Source: Pseudomonas zanjanensis (GTDB lineage Bacteria > Pseudomonadota > Gammaproteobacteria > Pseudomonadales > Pseudomonadaceae). Taken from it: DNA of 64,000 bases. Position 1 is the first letter of the stretch; every line of letters begins with the position of its first letter. Below the pieces are notes generated by a model. That model was not told where the DNA came from. It was given only the letters and a program-made list of their open reading frames with translations, and did no database searches. Shown piece after piece: positions 42,886 through 51,648 of the stretch. The position numbers and the translations under genes are program-made. The stretch spans positions 868,001 through 932,000 of the forward strand of contig NZ_JABWRB020000001.1 of NCBI RefSeq assembly GCF_014268745.2, in the 5' to 3' direction.

Positions 42886-43604
42886 AGACGAGCGTCCTGG
42901 TGCTGCTGTTGTGCCTGGCGCTGGCGGGGTGTCGCCAGCCGAACCTGCTGGAAGGGTTGGATCAGCAGCAGGCCAATGAAGTGCTGTCGGTGTTGCAACG
43001 CAACAACATTGCGGCGGTGAAAGTCGACACCGGTAAAACCGGTTATGCGGTAAAAATCGACGCCCTCGATTTTTCCGCGGCGGTCGATCTGCTCAATCTT
43101 TATTCGTTGCCTTCCCGGCCGCGCTTGCAAGTGTCCGAGATGTTTCCTGCCGATTCCCTGGTGGCTTCGCCCCGCGCGGAAAAAGCCCGGTTGTATTCGG
43201 CGCTGGAGCAGCGCATCGAACAGTCGCTGGGTGTGCTCGAAGGCGTGGTGTCGGCTCGGGTCCATGTCAGTTATGACCTGGATGCCGGCGAGGGCGGGCG
43301 CAAGTCGCCGCCTGTCCATCTCTCGGCGGTGGTGCTGCATGAGCGCGATGTCGAACCGCAGTTGCTGATCACCGACATCAAGCGTTTTCTCAAGAACAGT
43401 TTCGCGACGGTGGAGTACGAAAACGTCTCGGTGGTGCTGTCCAAGCGCTCGGCGACCCAGCATGTCGCGCCGTCGGTGGCTGTGACGCGGGGGCATTCGC
43501 CGTGGCCGTGGTGGTTGGCGGCGATCAGCGCGGTGCTGTTGGCCGGTGGCGGCGCTTGGGTCTATCGCCAGTCAAGCGCAGGGCGGCGTGATGTCGGAGC
43601 TTGA
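42882..43604 (+). CDS. sctJ: T3SS inner-membrane ring lipoprotein SctJ (PrgK/MxiJ-like)
   Basis: A 240-residue YscJ/FliF-family lipoprotein. The lipobox LALAGC puts the lipidated Cys at residue 17. Two ring-building motifs follow (about residues 22-75 and 105-185, with GVVSARVHVSYD), and a C-terminal membrane helix lies at about 208-228. Confidence 0.97.
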   Translation: MKTSVLVLLLCLALAGCRQPNLLEGLDQQQANEVLSVLQRNNIAAVKVDTGKTGYAVKIDALDFSAAVDLLNLYSLPSRPRLQVSEMFPADSLVASPRAEKARLYSALEQRIEQSLGVLEGVVSARVHVSYDLDAGEGGRKSPPVHLSAVVLHERDVEPQLLITDIKRFLKNSFATVEYENVSVVLSKRSATQHVAPSVAVTRGHSPWPWWLAAISAVLLAGGGAWVYRQSSAGRRDVGA

Positions 43605-44157
43605 GTTGCTGGAGCGAATTCTCGTCGAGCCCTTGGGGTATCTGCACCCCCAGCGTCTGGTTGTACCGGCGGGATTCGACGGAATCGAAGCCCATGCCGT
43701 GCTCAACCGCATCGTGCTCGAAGGGCTGGAACTGCAAGGCCCGTGGCCTTCGATGCCGTTGAGCGGCGTGGCGAAACAATGGGTTCGCCACTGGCGGCAA
43801 CTGCCTTATATCGCCCTGTTGATGGGCGCTTATCGCCTGATGCCCGACCTGGCGCGCGGCGCGGTGCTGCTGGGCTTGCCCGGGGCGGTTCGCCGGTTCG
43901 CCAGCTTCAGCCTGGGTCCGCGAGGCGGCCTGCCGATCGAGCGCGCTAAGGTTTCAGTGGAGCAGGTCGAAGCGGCCGGCCTCAATGCGTTGTGGAGCTG
44001 GAGCGAGCATGTTCCTCGTCCGTTACTCGAACGCCTGGAATTGCAATTTTCCGAATCGGTTGTTCGCATGCACCGGCGATGGCCGGTCACCCAACCTGAT
44101 CCCACCCTGTTCTTTTTGGCGGTGCAGCATGCTCGACTCCATCCGAACCCTGACTGA
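43591..44157 (+). CDS. sctK: T3SS sorting-platform protein SctK (OrgA/MxiK-like)
   Basis: A 188-residue protein in the orgA position. The N-terminal segment LELLERILVEPLGYLHPQRL and a Trp/Arg-rich C-terminal part fit the OrgA/MxiK family. It connects SctD to SctQ in the cytoplasmic platform. It overlaps sctJ by 14 bp and sctL by 29 bp. Confidence 0.85.
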   Translation: MSELELLERILVEPLGYLHPQRLVVPAGFDGIEAHAVLNRIVLEGLELQGPWPSMPLSGVAKQWVRHWRQLPYIALLMGAYRLMPDLARGAVLLGLPGAVRRFASFSLGPRGGLPIERAKVSVEQVEAAGLNALWSWSEHVPRPLLERLELQFSESVVRMHRRWPVTQPDPTLFFLAVQHARLHPNPD

Positions 44158-44836
44158 CGTGCCTGTTGGCGAAGAGGTGCACCTGGCTCGCGAAGACATC
44201 GTCGCCGCCCGTCGCCGTCACGCCTTGCAGCTCGAAGCCCAGCGCCGCGCGCGCGAATGTGTCGAGCAGGCCCGCCGTGAGGCCGATGCCGTGCACGCGC
44301 TGGCGTTCCAACAAGGTTATGCCGAGGGCATTCTGCGGGCGAGCGGGCACCTGGCTGACACTTTGCTGAAGACGCAAACCCTCGGGCTGCAATTGCGCAA
44401 CGACCTGGCCCGGGCCGCCGGTGATCTGCTCGGGCAAGCCTTGAGTCGCCCCGAGTGGCTGGATGAAATGCTGGAGCGCTGGCTGGCCGGGCAACCGGGA
44501 GACTTGGGCGCGGTGCTGCATTTGTTGTTGCCGCTGCATTGTCGTCCGCGTGGTCCTGCGCTGCGCGAAACCCTGGGCCGGTGCTGGACCGGCGAGCTGA
44601 TTGTGGAATATCACCCGCAGGATCGCTATGTGCTGCGGCTGGCGGATCAACTGTTGGAATTCGATGTCGAGGCGAGCCGGGAACGGCTGGCGCCCCGGTT
44701 GCTGGCGAGCCTCGCCAACCTGCCGGAGACGGTGCGCTTGTTGGATCAGGCCTCAAGGCAGGCGCTGGCGGACGTGTACGCAAGCTTCACCGATTTCGCG
44801 CCAACCGACCCTGCCGAGCTTCGCCATGAAGATTGA
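44129..44836 (+). CDS. sctL: T3SS ATPase regulator/stator SctL (OrgB/MxiN-like)
   Basis: A 235-residue protein with a long charged N-terminal coiled coil (about residues 20-90, HALQLEAQRRARECVEQARR) and a globular C-terminal region, as in HrpE/YscL/FliH-type stators that bind SctN and SctQ. ATG at 44129 lies within the end of sctK. Confidence 0.87.
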   Translation: MLDSIRTLTDVPVGEEVHLAREDIVAARRRHALQLEAQRRARECVEQARREADAVHALAFQQGYAEGILRASGHLADTLLKTQTLGLQLRNDLARAAGDLLGQALSRPEWLDEMLERWLAGQPGDLGAVLHLLLPLHCRPRGPALRETLGRCWTGELIVEYHPQDRYVLRLADQLLEFDVEASRERLAPRLLASLANLPETVRLLDQASRQALADVYASFTDFAPTDPAELRHED

Positions 44837-45263
44837 ATCCATGATGGTTTCCAGCCTGTTCGATCACGACGTGAATGAGTCGGTCCAGACCCTGGAATCG
44901 CGGCTGCTGGCGGCCCGCGAGCAAGCACCTGACAGCAAACGCCCCGATCCCGAGTTCGAGCATTTGTATCAATTGCTGCTGGCGATGGAGGGGCAGGGGG
45001 AAAAGGCGATTCATGAATTCCTCCGTACGTTGCGCGGGCCGGATGGCACAACGGCGGCGTACCCCACCGCCCAGGCGTTGATGGCGATCACCTTGCAGGT
45101 CTTGGTGCGATTGAAGGACGAGGGGTTGGAAAAGTCGCAGATCTATAAGGAGGTCAGTGGGGCCAATGGGTTGGCGTTCGGGATGGATGTTTTCGTCAAG
45201 GGTTTTATGCGGGATGTGTTCCAGCCGATGGGGGATGAGGCTTGGGAGAAGAGTGAGTGGTGA
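44826..45263 (+). CDS. orgC: OrgC-like T3SS protein
   Basis: A 145-residue protein in the orgC position directly after sctL, overlapping it by 11 bp. In Salmonella OrgC is an early secreted substrate that helps needle assembly. Sequence resemblance is modest from inspection; the call depends mainly on gene order and size. It ends the needle-complex operon. Confidence 0.7.
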   Translation: MKIESMMVSSLFDHDVNESVQTLESRLLAAREQAPDSKRPDPEFEHLYQLLLAMEGQGEKAIHEFLRTLRGPDGTTAAYPTAQALMAITLQVLVRLKDEGLEKSQIYKEVSGANGLAFGMDVFVKGFMRDVFQPMGDEAWEKSEW

Positions 45264-45321
45264 AGGCGGCAAAATGGGCGATGCCCACCTGGTAAAGGAA
45301 GAGAAGGTAAACAGTGATTTC

Positions 45322-45410
45322 GTGGCGAGGGAGCTTGCTCCCGCTGGGGCGCGAAGCGGCCCTTTCTTGGGGCTGCTGCGCAGCCCAGCGGGAGCAAGCT
45401 CCCTCGCCAC
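45322..45410. repeat. REPIN after orgC
   Basis: Inverted REP units of the GTGGCGAGGGAGCTTGCTCCC family at 45322 and ending 45410. It lies between the convergent orgC and minus-strand effector candidate genes and may act as a shared 3' structure. Confidence 0.85.
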
Positions 45411-45440
45411 GGTTGCGCGTATTCCAGGCAAGCCGATGAA

Positions 45441-46919
45441 TCAAGCGTTTGCTGCGGGAGTGGTGCGTGCGTTGACGTAAGCCGTGCCGGGACGTACCGC
45501 GAACACGACGGCGGCGACTAGCGCGTTGGCAATATGGTCGACCATTTCTTTTGAGATGGGCAAAGTTGAAAAGTATCGGGATGCCGAGGTGACGACGGCC
45601 ACGATTATCTGGCCGATGGAGGTTCGTATCGCATTGGTGGACAGGAGCTGATCTTTCACCTGCTCGACAGAGGGTATTCGTAATTCCAAGGGCTTGACAC
45701 GAAAGGCTTCTTCAGACGGATCCTTTTTCAAGGCGTGCATTGCTGTGCCCATGAGCAGTTGCCCGGCGACGTCGGCCCCGGCGTTGTAGACGCCCCGTAA
45801 TAAATCGTCTCCTAGTTCCGGGGCCAGGGATTCGACAATTTGCTCGGCCCGGGCCTCAGCCGACAGATTTGGATCATGCGGCGTATTGGCCTGTTGTTCC
45901 ATCCAGGCCCACAGTTGAAAGGTAAAGCCTTCCGTTTCTGACGATGGAGGCTTGTTACCTTGGGCCATGGCATACCCGGCACCTGAGTGTGGGGCGGTGT
46001 AGTTCATGCCGGTAAAGGACAGGAACTGGAGCATACCGTTCAGCACGCCTGCTGCCGCCGTGCCGCTGGGGTTGGGTTTTGTATTGTCGCCGGTGGGACA
46101 AAACAGGCTCACCAGATCCTGGGCAAACGTATAGAACAACATGGCCGAGCCGGAGGATGCCAATGCTGGCAGTGCGGAGGGCGCCGCTATGGCAGCGACC
46201 AGAGCCAAGGTTGACATTCCGAGAGTGATGGCGCGCGCCAGGCGCGTTTCGGCGTTTGCGGTTCCCTTGCACTCGTCCCGAATCGCACCGAGGATGTTCA
46301 GCAGTGGCCCGATGCACTGGGTAACCCCGCCCATCACGCTGCGTGTCAGCGGCGAAGCGGCATTGGATTGGAGGGTTTTTTCCAGGATGAACCCGGACAG
46401 TTGCCTGATCACCGTAAGGGCACCGGTGACCAGGCCGGTGCGTAGGCCGGAAATGGTCAAGTTGCTCGCCCAGCGTCCGAGATTGCCTTCGAATTCGTTG
46501 TTGGCCAGTTTGCCTAGGCAATCACTGATCCAATTAAGGATGGTCAGGGCGCGTTGTATGAATGTGTCGGAATCTGACGAATGCTTTGAGCCTTCGAACA
46601 TCTCCATATCAATCACGAAATCTTCATCGTATGTCTCCTTTAGGATTTCCCTAAAGGCTGTATAAGCGTGCAAGTCGGCTTGATCTTCTCGCTCTGTAAT
46701 GATTGTCTTGAATGCTTCCTCAACCCCCTTCAGTCCAAACCTCAACTGTTCCGACGAAAGCGGGCTTCTCTGCTCGGCTGGGATGATGTCATCGAGCATC
46801 TCGATAATGGTATCGGTTGGCCCCCTCTCAAAGTCGATGACCGTGTCCGGTTTATGGGCGCGAACGGAGTCGTTTGGAATGGGTTGCGCTATAGATGCGC
46901 CTAAAGATGAGACAGACAT
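45441..46919 (-). CDS. Uncharacterised protein at T3SS edge, candidate secreted effector
   Basis: A 492-residue protein that I do not recognise with confidence. The N-terminus (MSVSSLGASIAQPIPNDS) is Ser-rich and amphipathic, as in type III substrates, and there is no cleavable signal peptide. Several hydrophobic stretches (about residues 225-255 and 445-470) suggest membrane association in the target. It is convergent with the sct block and divergent from pyrD. The body resembles, from memory, long helical effector-like proteins of plant-associated bacteria, but I cannot name a family. AGGA lies 7 nt upstream of the ATG. Confidence 0.6.
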   Translation of the reverse strand: MSVSSLGASIAQPIPNDSVRAHKPDTVIDFERGPTDTIIEMLDDIIPAEQRSPLSSEQLRFGLKGVEEAFKTIITEREDQADLHAYTAFREILKETYDEDFVIDMEMFEGSKHSSDSDTFIQRALTILNWISDCLGKLANNEFEGNLGRWASNLTISGLRTGLVTGALTVIRQLSGFILEKTLQSNAASPLTRSVMGGVTQCIGPLLNILGAIRDECKGTANAETRLARAITLGMSTLALVAAIAAPSALPALASSGSAMLFYTFAQDLVSLFCPTGDNTKPNPSGTAAAGVLNGMLQFLSFTGMNYTAPHSGAGYAMAQGNKPPSSETEGFTFQLWAWMEQQANTPHDPNLSAEARAEQIVESLAPELGDDLLRGVYNAGADVAGQLLMGTAMHALKKDPSEEAFRVKPLELRIPSVEQVKDQLLSTNAIRTSIGQIIVAVVTSASRYFSTLPISKEMVDHIANALVAAVVFAVRPGTAYVNARTTPAANA

Positions 46920-47140
46920 TTTTTGATCCTGCGTGACGAAGGGCTACTGGGTTGCTGCCATTGCAGCTGCATCGGTCTTTTGCAGGTTTTTGGCGCTTGC
47001 AACTATCAAATAGCGCTCCGACGCAAGGGCCGCAGCGTGTCGATACCCAGATGGAACCCGGAATCCAAGTGGTTCTCGCCGCTGGCGCTCCTGCTCGGTA
47101 TAATCCCGTCACTTTTTATCGCCCAGAGCCCACCCCACCC

Positions 47141-48160
47141 ATGTACACCCTGGCCCGTCAGCTGCTGTTCAAACTTTCCCCGGAAACCTCCCACGATTTG
47201 TCCCTGGACCTGATCGGCGCGGGCGGGCGTTTGGGCCTCAACGGTTTGCTGTGCAAGGCGCCGGCGAAAGTGCCGGTGACGGTCATGGGCCTGGAGTTCC
47301 CCAACCCGGTCGGGTTGGCGGCGGGCCTGGACAAGAATGGCGCGGCCATCGACGGCTTTGCCCAGTTGGGTTTCGGCTTTGTGGAAATCGGCACCGTCAC
47401 GCCGCGACCACAGCCGGGCAATCCCAAGCCACGGTTGTTCCGCCTGCCGCAAGCCGAGGCGATCATCAACCGCATGGGCTTCAACAACCTGGGCGTCGAT
47501 CATCTGCTGGCCCGTGTGGCCGCGGCCAAGTACAAGGGTGTGCTGGGCATCAACATCGGCAAGAATTTCGACACGCCGGTGGAGCGCGCCGTCGATGACT
47601 ACCTGATCTGCCTGGACAAGGTCTACGCCCACGCCAGCTACGTGACCGTCAACGTCAGCTCCCCCAACACCCCGGGGCTGCGCAGCCTGCAATTCGGTGA
47701 TTCCCTCAAGCAACTGCTGGCCGATCTGGCCCAACGTCGCGCGGAACTGGCGTTGACCCACGGCCGGCACGTGCCCCTGGCGATCAAGATCGCCCCGGAC
47801 ATGACCGACGAGGAGACCGCCCAGGTGGCCCAGGCCCTGATCGAGACGGGCATGGACGCGGTGATCGCTACCAACACGACCCTGGGACGCGAAGGCGTCG
47901 AAGGGCTGGAGCACGGTGACGAGGCGGGTGGCTTGTCGGGCGCGCCAGTGCGTGACAAGAGCACCCACACGGTGAAGGTGCTGGCCGCTGAACTGGCGGG
48001 GCGCTTGCCGATCATCGCGGCGGGGGGGATCACCGAAGGCCGGCACGCCGCCGAGAAGATCACCGCCGGGGCGAGCCTGGTGCAGGTTTACTCGGGTTTC
48101 ATCTACAAGGGGCCGGCGTTGATTCGTGAGTCGGTGGATGCGATTGCGGCGTTGGGGTGA
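47141..48160 (+). CDS. pyrD: Dihydroorotate dehydrogenase (quinone), class 2
   Basis: A 339-residue FMN enzyme oxidising dihydroorotate to orotate in pyrimidine synthesis, peripheral on the inner membrane. The N-terminal helical membrane-contact segment ([15 protein letters not shown]) and the core motifs [32 protein letters not shown] and [11 protein letters not shown] (with the catalytic Ser) are present. It is the first core gene right of the T3SS cluster. Confidence 0.98.
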   Translation: MYTLARQLLFKLSPETSHDLSLDLIGAGGRLGLNGLLCKAPAKVPVTVMGLEFPNPVGLAAGLDKNGAAIDGFAQLGFGFVEIGTVTPRPQPGNPKPRLFRLPQAEAIINRMGFNNLGVDHLLARVAAAKYKGVLGINIGKNFDTPVERAVDDYLICLDKVYAHASYVTVNVSSPNTPGLRSLQFGDSLKQLLADLAQRRAELALTHGRHVPLAIKIAPDMTDEETAQVAQALIETGMDAVIATNTTLGREGVEGLEHGDEAGGLSGAPVRDKSTHTVKVLAAELAGRLPIIAAGGITEGRHAAEKITAGASLVQVYSGFIYKGPALIRESVDAIAALG

Positions 48161-48191
48161 GCCGGAGGTTAAAGTTCGGCGCTGACCCATT

Positions 48192-48322
48192 GTGGCGAGG
48201 GAGCTTGCTCCCGCTGGACTGCGAAGCAGTCCTGAACCCGGCTGGCACTGTTTTCCTGGATAACCGCGTGTCATGGTTTTGGGGCTGCTGCGCAGCCCAG
48301 CGGGAGCAAGCTCCCTCGCCAC
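48192..48322. repeat. REPIN downstream of pyrD
   Basis: Inverted pair of the GTGGCGAGGGAGCTTGCTCCC REP family with an asymmetric inner segment (about 75 bp) starting 32 bp after pyrD. Confidence 0.85.
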
Positions 48323-48373
48323 AATAATATTCACAGCTCAGGCATTCGTAAGTGCCCATGAAACCCAGGCATT

Positions 48374-48398
48374 AAAAAGGGCTCCTCGAAGGAGCCCC
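48374..48398 (-). terminator. Intrinsic terminator of rmf
   Basis: On the minus strand GGGCTCC, short UUCG-type loop, GGAGCCC then TTTTT. It is about 90 bp downstream of the rmf stop. Confidence 0.8.
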
Positions 48399-48488
48399 CT
48401 GGGCCGTAGCCCGCCGCCCGGATGGGACGTGCGTGGTTAAATCGATTGGGATGTCAAATTGTCGAGTTCTTGAGTAATAAGCCCTGTG

Positions 48489-48704
48489 TCAGCCGACGGC
48501 GTGAAGTTCGTTGAGTCTGTGGATACCCGCAGTGCCGGTCATACCGTCCCAGTTGTCGCCGCGTCCTTCTCGCCAGCCATTGATCCAGGCTTGACGTACC
48601 GACGGTAGAGTAAAGGGGCAAAGCTCACGGGATTTACCACCAACGCCATATTGGTAACCACGCAAAAATGCTCTTTCCAACGGATCACGCTTAAGTCTTC
48701 TCAT
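48489..48704 (-). CDS. rmf: Ribosome modulation factor
   Basis: A 71-residue basic protein that dimerises 70S ribosomes into inactive 100S particles in stationary phase. The family pattern RDPLERAFLRGYQYGVGGKSRELCPF and WINGWREGR is clear (first segment about residues 6-31, quoted in part as AFLRGYQYGVGGKSR). Confidence 0.96.
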   Translation of the reverse strand: MRRLKRDPLERAFLRGYQYGVGGKSRELCPFTLPSVRQAWINGWREGRGDNWDGMTGTAGIHRLNELHAVG

Positions 48705-48840
48705 AGGGTGTTGCCCTCACTTGTTGACTGTTGCTTAGCGTCGACCTCTATCGAGGCCGGGGCAGAATCATTCTGCCGTTGGTGGCTCGTTGCCGGCGTG
48801 ACGAGCCGAGGTGTTGACGCCGTTGCGACGTCAACCTGTG
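48705..48840 (-). ncRNA. Structured leader upstream of rmf (rmf RNA motif)
   Basis: Four consecutive short hairpins lie directly upstream of rmf: CCTC/GAGG (48746-48757), GGCAGAA/TTCTGCC (48761-48777), GGCTCGT/ACGAGCC (48784-48807) and GTTGACG/CGTCAAC (48813-48835). A conserved RNA structure named the rmf motif has been described upstream of Pseudomonas rmf genes. Position and structure agree, but I have not compared it with the covariance model. Confidence 0.55.
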
Positions 48841-49235
48841 TTGAGTTCTAACCAAAGCGTCACAGGGATGGAATGATCGTTTTGTCATAAGCACGTAACA
48901 ATAAAGATGTTAGGGCGATAAGTAACTTGATGTTCGTTGACCGCTTTTGAGCAAGACCCCTGTATGATCGGCCCTGCGCCAAAGGGGACTGGCTTTCCTT
49001 GAATGAGAATGTCCACCCGTTGCACTCGGGTACTATTCGACGAAAGGGTCGAATTTTCACAATTTGTTGCACAGAATTTTTTATCTGCCTTCGCATCTAA
49101 GCTCTTTTAACCTGAGCGGCAAGGGCGGCACGGCACACTTTCGTGCCACACGGGTGCTCTTGAGAAAAGCACCTGATTGAACCCGGCCCGGCAATGCGTT
49201 GCCCGGTCCACTTAGCCAAAGGCTCTGGAAATCCC
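48841..49235. other. Divergent spacer between rmf leader and rlmKL
   Basis: AT-rich around 48880-49080, where promoters of rmf (left) and rlmKL (right) are expected; TGTATGATCGG (48960-48970) looks like an extended -10. Further right (49100-49200) there are GC-rich palindromic stretches (GGCGGCACGGCACA, CCCGGCCCGGCAA) giving a structured rlmKL leader. No open frame with coding character. Confidence 0.45.
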
Positions 49236-51506
49236 ATGTCCGATCGTTTCGAACTCTTCCTCACTTGCCCCAAGGGCCTCGAAGGCCTGCTGATCGAGGA
49301 AGCCGTCGGGCTTGGCCTTGAAGAGGCGCGCGAGCACACTTCGGCCGTGCGCGGCATGGCCGACATGGAAACGGCCTATCGCCTGTGCCTGTGGTCGCGC
49401 CTGGCCAACCGCGTGTTGCTGGTGCTCAAGCGCTTCCCGATGAAGGACGCCGAAGACCTGTACCACGGCGTGCTGGACATCGACTGGCAAGACCACATGC
49501 TGGCCGATGGCACCCTGGCGGTTGAGTTCAGTGGCCATGGCTCGGGTATCGACAATACTCACTTCGGTGCCTTGAAGGTCAAGGACGCCATCGTCGACAA
49601 GCTGCGCACGCCATCGGGCGAGCGGCCGTCCATCGACAAGCTCAACCCGGACCTGCGTATCCACCTGCGCCTGGACCGCGGCGAAGCGATCCTCTCCCTC
49701 GACCTTTCCGGCCACAGCCTGCACCAGCGCGGTTATCGCCTGCAGCAAGGCGCCGCGCCGCTGAAGGAAAACCTCGCCGCCGCGATCCTGATCCGCGCCG
49801 GTTGGCCGCGCATTGCCGCTGAAGGCGGGGCGCTGGCCGACCCGATGTGTGGTGTTGGCACGTTCCTGGTGGAAGCCGGCATGATCGCCGCCGATATGGC
49901 ACCGAACCTGCGTCGCCAGCAGTGGGGCTTCACCGCCTGGCTCGGCCACGTGCCGGCGTTGTGGAAGAAATTGCACGAAGAAGCCACCGAGCGCGCCGCC
50001 GCCGGGCTGGCCAAGCCGCCGTTGTGGATTCGTGGCTACGAGGCCGACCCACGGCTGATCCAGCCGGGCCGCAACAACGTCGAGCGTGCGGGCCTGAGCG
50101 AGTGGATCAAGATCTATCAAGGCGAAGTCGCCACCTTCGAGCCGCGCCCGGACCAGAACCAGAAGGGCTTGGTAATCTGCAACCCGCCGTACGGCGAGCG
50201 CCTGGGGGATGAAGCCAGTCTGCTTTACCTCTACCAGAACCTCGGCGAGCGCCTGCGCCAGGCGTGCCTGAACTGGGAGGCGGCGGTGTTCACCGGCGCG
50301 CCGGACCTGGGCAAGCGCATGGGCATTCGCAGCCACAAGCAGTATTCGTTCTGGAACGGCGCCTTGCCGTGCAAGTTGCTGCTGATCAAGGTGCTGCCGG
50401 ACCAGTTCGTCACCGGCGAGCGTCGCACCCCGGAACAGCGCCAGGCCGAGCGTGAACAGGCCGCCTACGATCAAACCCCGGAAGTGCCACAAGAGCGCCA
50501 GTACAACAAGAACGGCAACCCGATCAAGCCGGCGCCGGCGCCAGCCCCCGTGGTCGAGCAGGCGCGGTTGAGCGAAGGCGGGCAGATGTTCGCCAATCGC
50601 CTGCAAAAGAACCTCAAGACGCTGAGTAAGTGGGCCAAGCGTGAAGGCGTGGACTGTTACCGGGTCTACGACGCCGACATGCCGGAATACTCCATGGCCA
50701 TCGACCTCTACCATGACTGGGTACACGTCCAGGAATACGTCGCGCCGAAGTCCATCGACCCGGAAAAGGCCTCGGCCCGGTTGTTCGATGCCTTGGCGGC
50801 CATTCCCCAGGCACTGAACGTCGACAAGAGCCGCGTGGTGATCAAGCGCCGCGAGCGTCAGAGCGGCACCAAGCAGTACGAGCGCCAGAGCGCCCAAGGC
50901 AAGTTCACCGAGGTCAACGAAGGCGGCGTGAAGCTGCTGGTCAACCTCACGGACTACCTGGACACCGGGCTGTTTCTCGACCATCGGCCGATGCGCCTGC
51001 GGATCCAGAAGGAAGCAGCCGGCAAGCGTTTCCTCAACCTGTTCTGCTACACCGCGACCGCCAGCGTCCACGCTGCCAAGGGCGGTGCCCGCAGCACCAC
51101 CAGTGTCGACTTGTCGAAAACCTACCTGGATTGGGCGCGACGCAACCTGTCGCTCAATGGTTTTTCCGACAAGAACCGCCTGGAGCAGGGCGATGTGATG
51201 GCCTGGCTGGAAGCCAGTCGTGACGAGTACGACCTGATCTTCATCGACCCGCCGACCTTCTCCAACTCCAAGCGCATGGAAGGTGTGTTCGATGTGCAGC
51301 GCGACCACGTCCAGTTGCTGGACCTGGCCATGGCGCGCCTGGCGCCGGGCGGCGTGCTGTACTTCTCCAACAATTTCCGCAAGTTCCAGCTCGAGGACAA
51401 CCTCGGCGAGCGCTATGCAGTGGAAGAGATCACTGCCAAGACCATCGATCCGGATTTCGCCCGCAACGGCAAGATCCACCGCGCTTGGAAGATCATGGCG
51501 CGTTGA
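49236..51506 (+). CDS. rlmL: Bifunctional 23S rRNA methyltransferase RlmKL
   Basis: A 756-residue fusion that methylates 23S rRNA at G2445 (RlmL part) and G2069 (RlmK part), E. coli numbering. The N-terminal THUMP domain (about residues 45-155) precedes the first methylase with ADPMCGVGTFLVEA and catalytic NPPYGERLG (about 315-323). The second, C-terminal methylase carries FLNLFCYTATASVHAAKGGA (about 596-615) and FIDPPTFSNSKRM. The ATG at 49236 begins the conserved MSDRFELFLTCPKGLE. Confidence 0.97.
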   Translation: MSDRFELFLTCPKGLEGLLIEEAVGLGLEEAREHTSAVRGMADMETAYRLCLWSRLANRVLLVLKRFPMKDAEDLYHGVLDIDWQDHMLADGTLAVEFSGHGSGIDNTHFGALKVKDAIVDKLRTPSGERPSIDKLNPDLRIHLRLDRGEAILSLDLSGHSLHQRGYRLQQGAAPLKENLAAAILIRAGWPRIAAEGGALADPMCGVGTFLVEAGMIAADMAPNLRRQQWGFTAWLGHVPALWKKLHEEATERAAAGLAKPPLWIRGYEADPRLIQPGRNNVERAGLSEWIKIYQGEVATFEPRPDQNQKGLVICNPPYGERLGDEASLLYLYQNLGERLRQACLNWEAAVFTGAPDLGKRMGIRSHKQYSFWNGALPCKLLLIKVLPDQFVTGERRTPEQRQAEREQAAYDQTPEVPQERQYNKNGNPIKPAPAPAPVVEQARLSEGGQMFANRLQKNLKTLSKWAKREGVDCYRVYDADMPEYSMAIDLYHDWVHVQEYVAPKSIDPEKASARLFDALAAIPQALNVDKSRVVIKRRERQSGTKQYERQSAQGKFTEVNEGGVKLLVNLTDYLDTGLFLDHRPMRLRIQKEAAGKRFLNLFCYTATASVHAAKGGARSTTSVDLSKTYLDWARRNLSLNGFSDKNRLEQGDVMAWLEASRDEYDLIFIDPPTFSNSKRMEGVFDVQRDHVQLLDLAMARLAPGGVLYFSNNFRKFQLEDNLGERYAVEEITAKTIDPDFARNGKIHRAWKIMAR

Positions 51507-51530
51507 AGGCGATCGATTGGATCCACGGAG

Positions 51531-51560
51531 CCTTGTAGTTCAAGGCTTCTAGCCTCATTT
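51531..51560 (+). terminator. Possible terminator of rlmKL
   Basis: GCCTTG-TAGTT-CAAGGC hairpin (51531-51547) about 25 bp after the rlmKL stop, followed by a weakly T-containing stretch (TTCTAGCCTCATTT). The poor T run keeps confidence low. Confidence 0.4.
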
Positions 51561-51648
51561 AGGGACTGGCCAAAGTGATGGCGAATAGCTATAACTTAGG
51601 CTGTGTCCAGGGCTGTGCCTATGCCTGGTACCTTTGCGAGTTGTGTCT

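Noticed and set aside
49212..51479. Minus-strand 755-residue frame opposite rlmKL
   Set aside because: Antisense shadow; the plus strand has two intact methyltransferase motifs.
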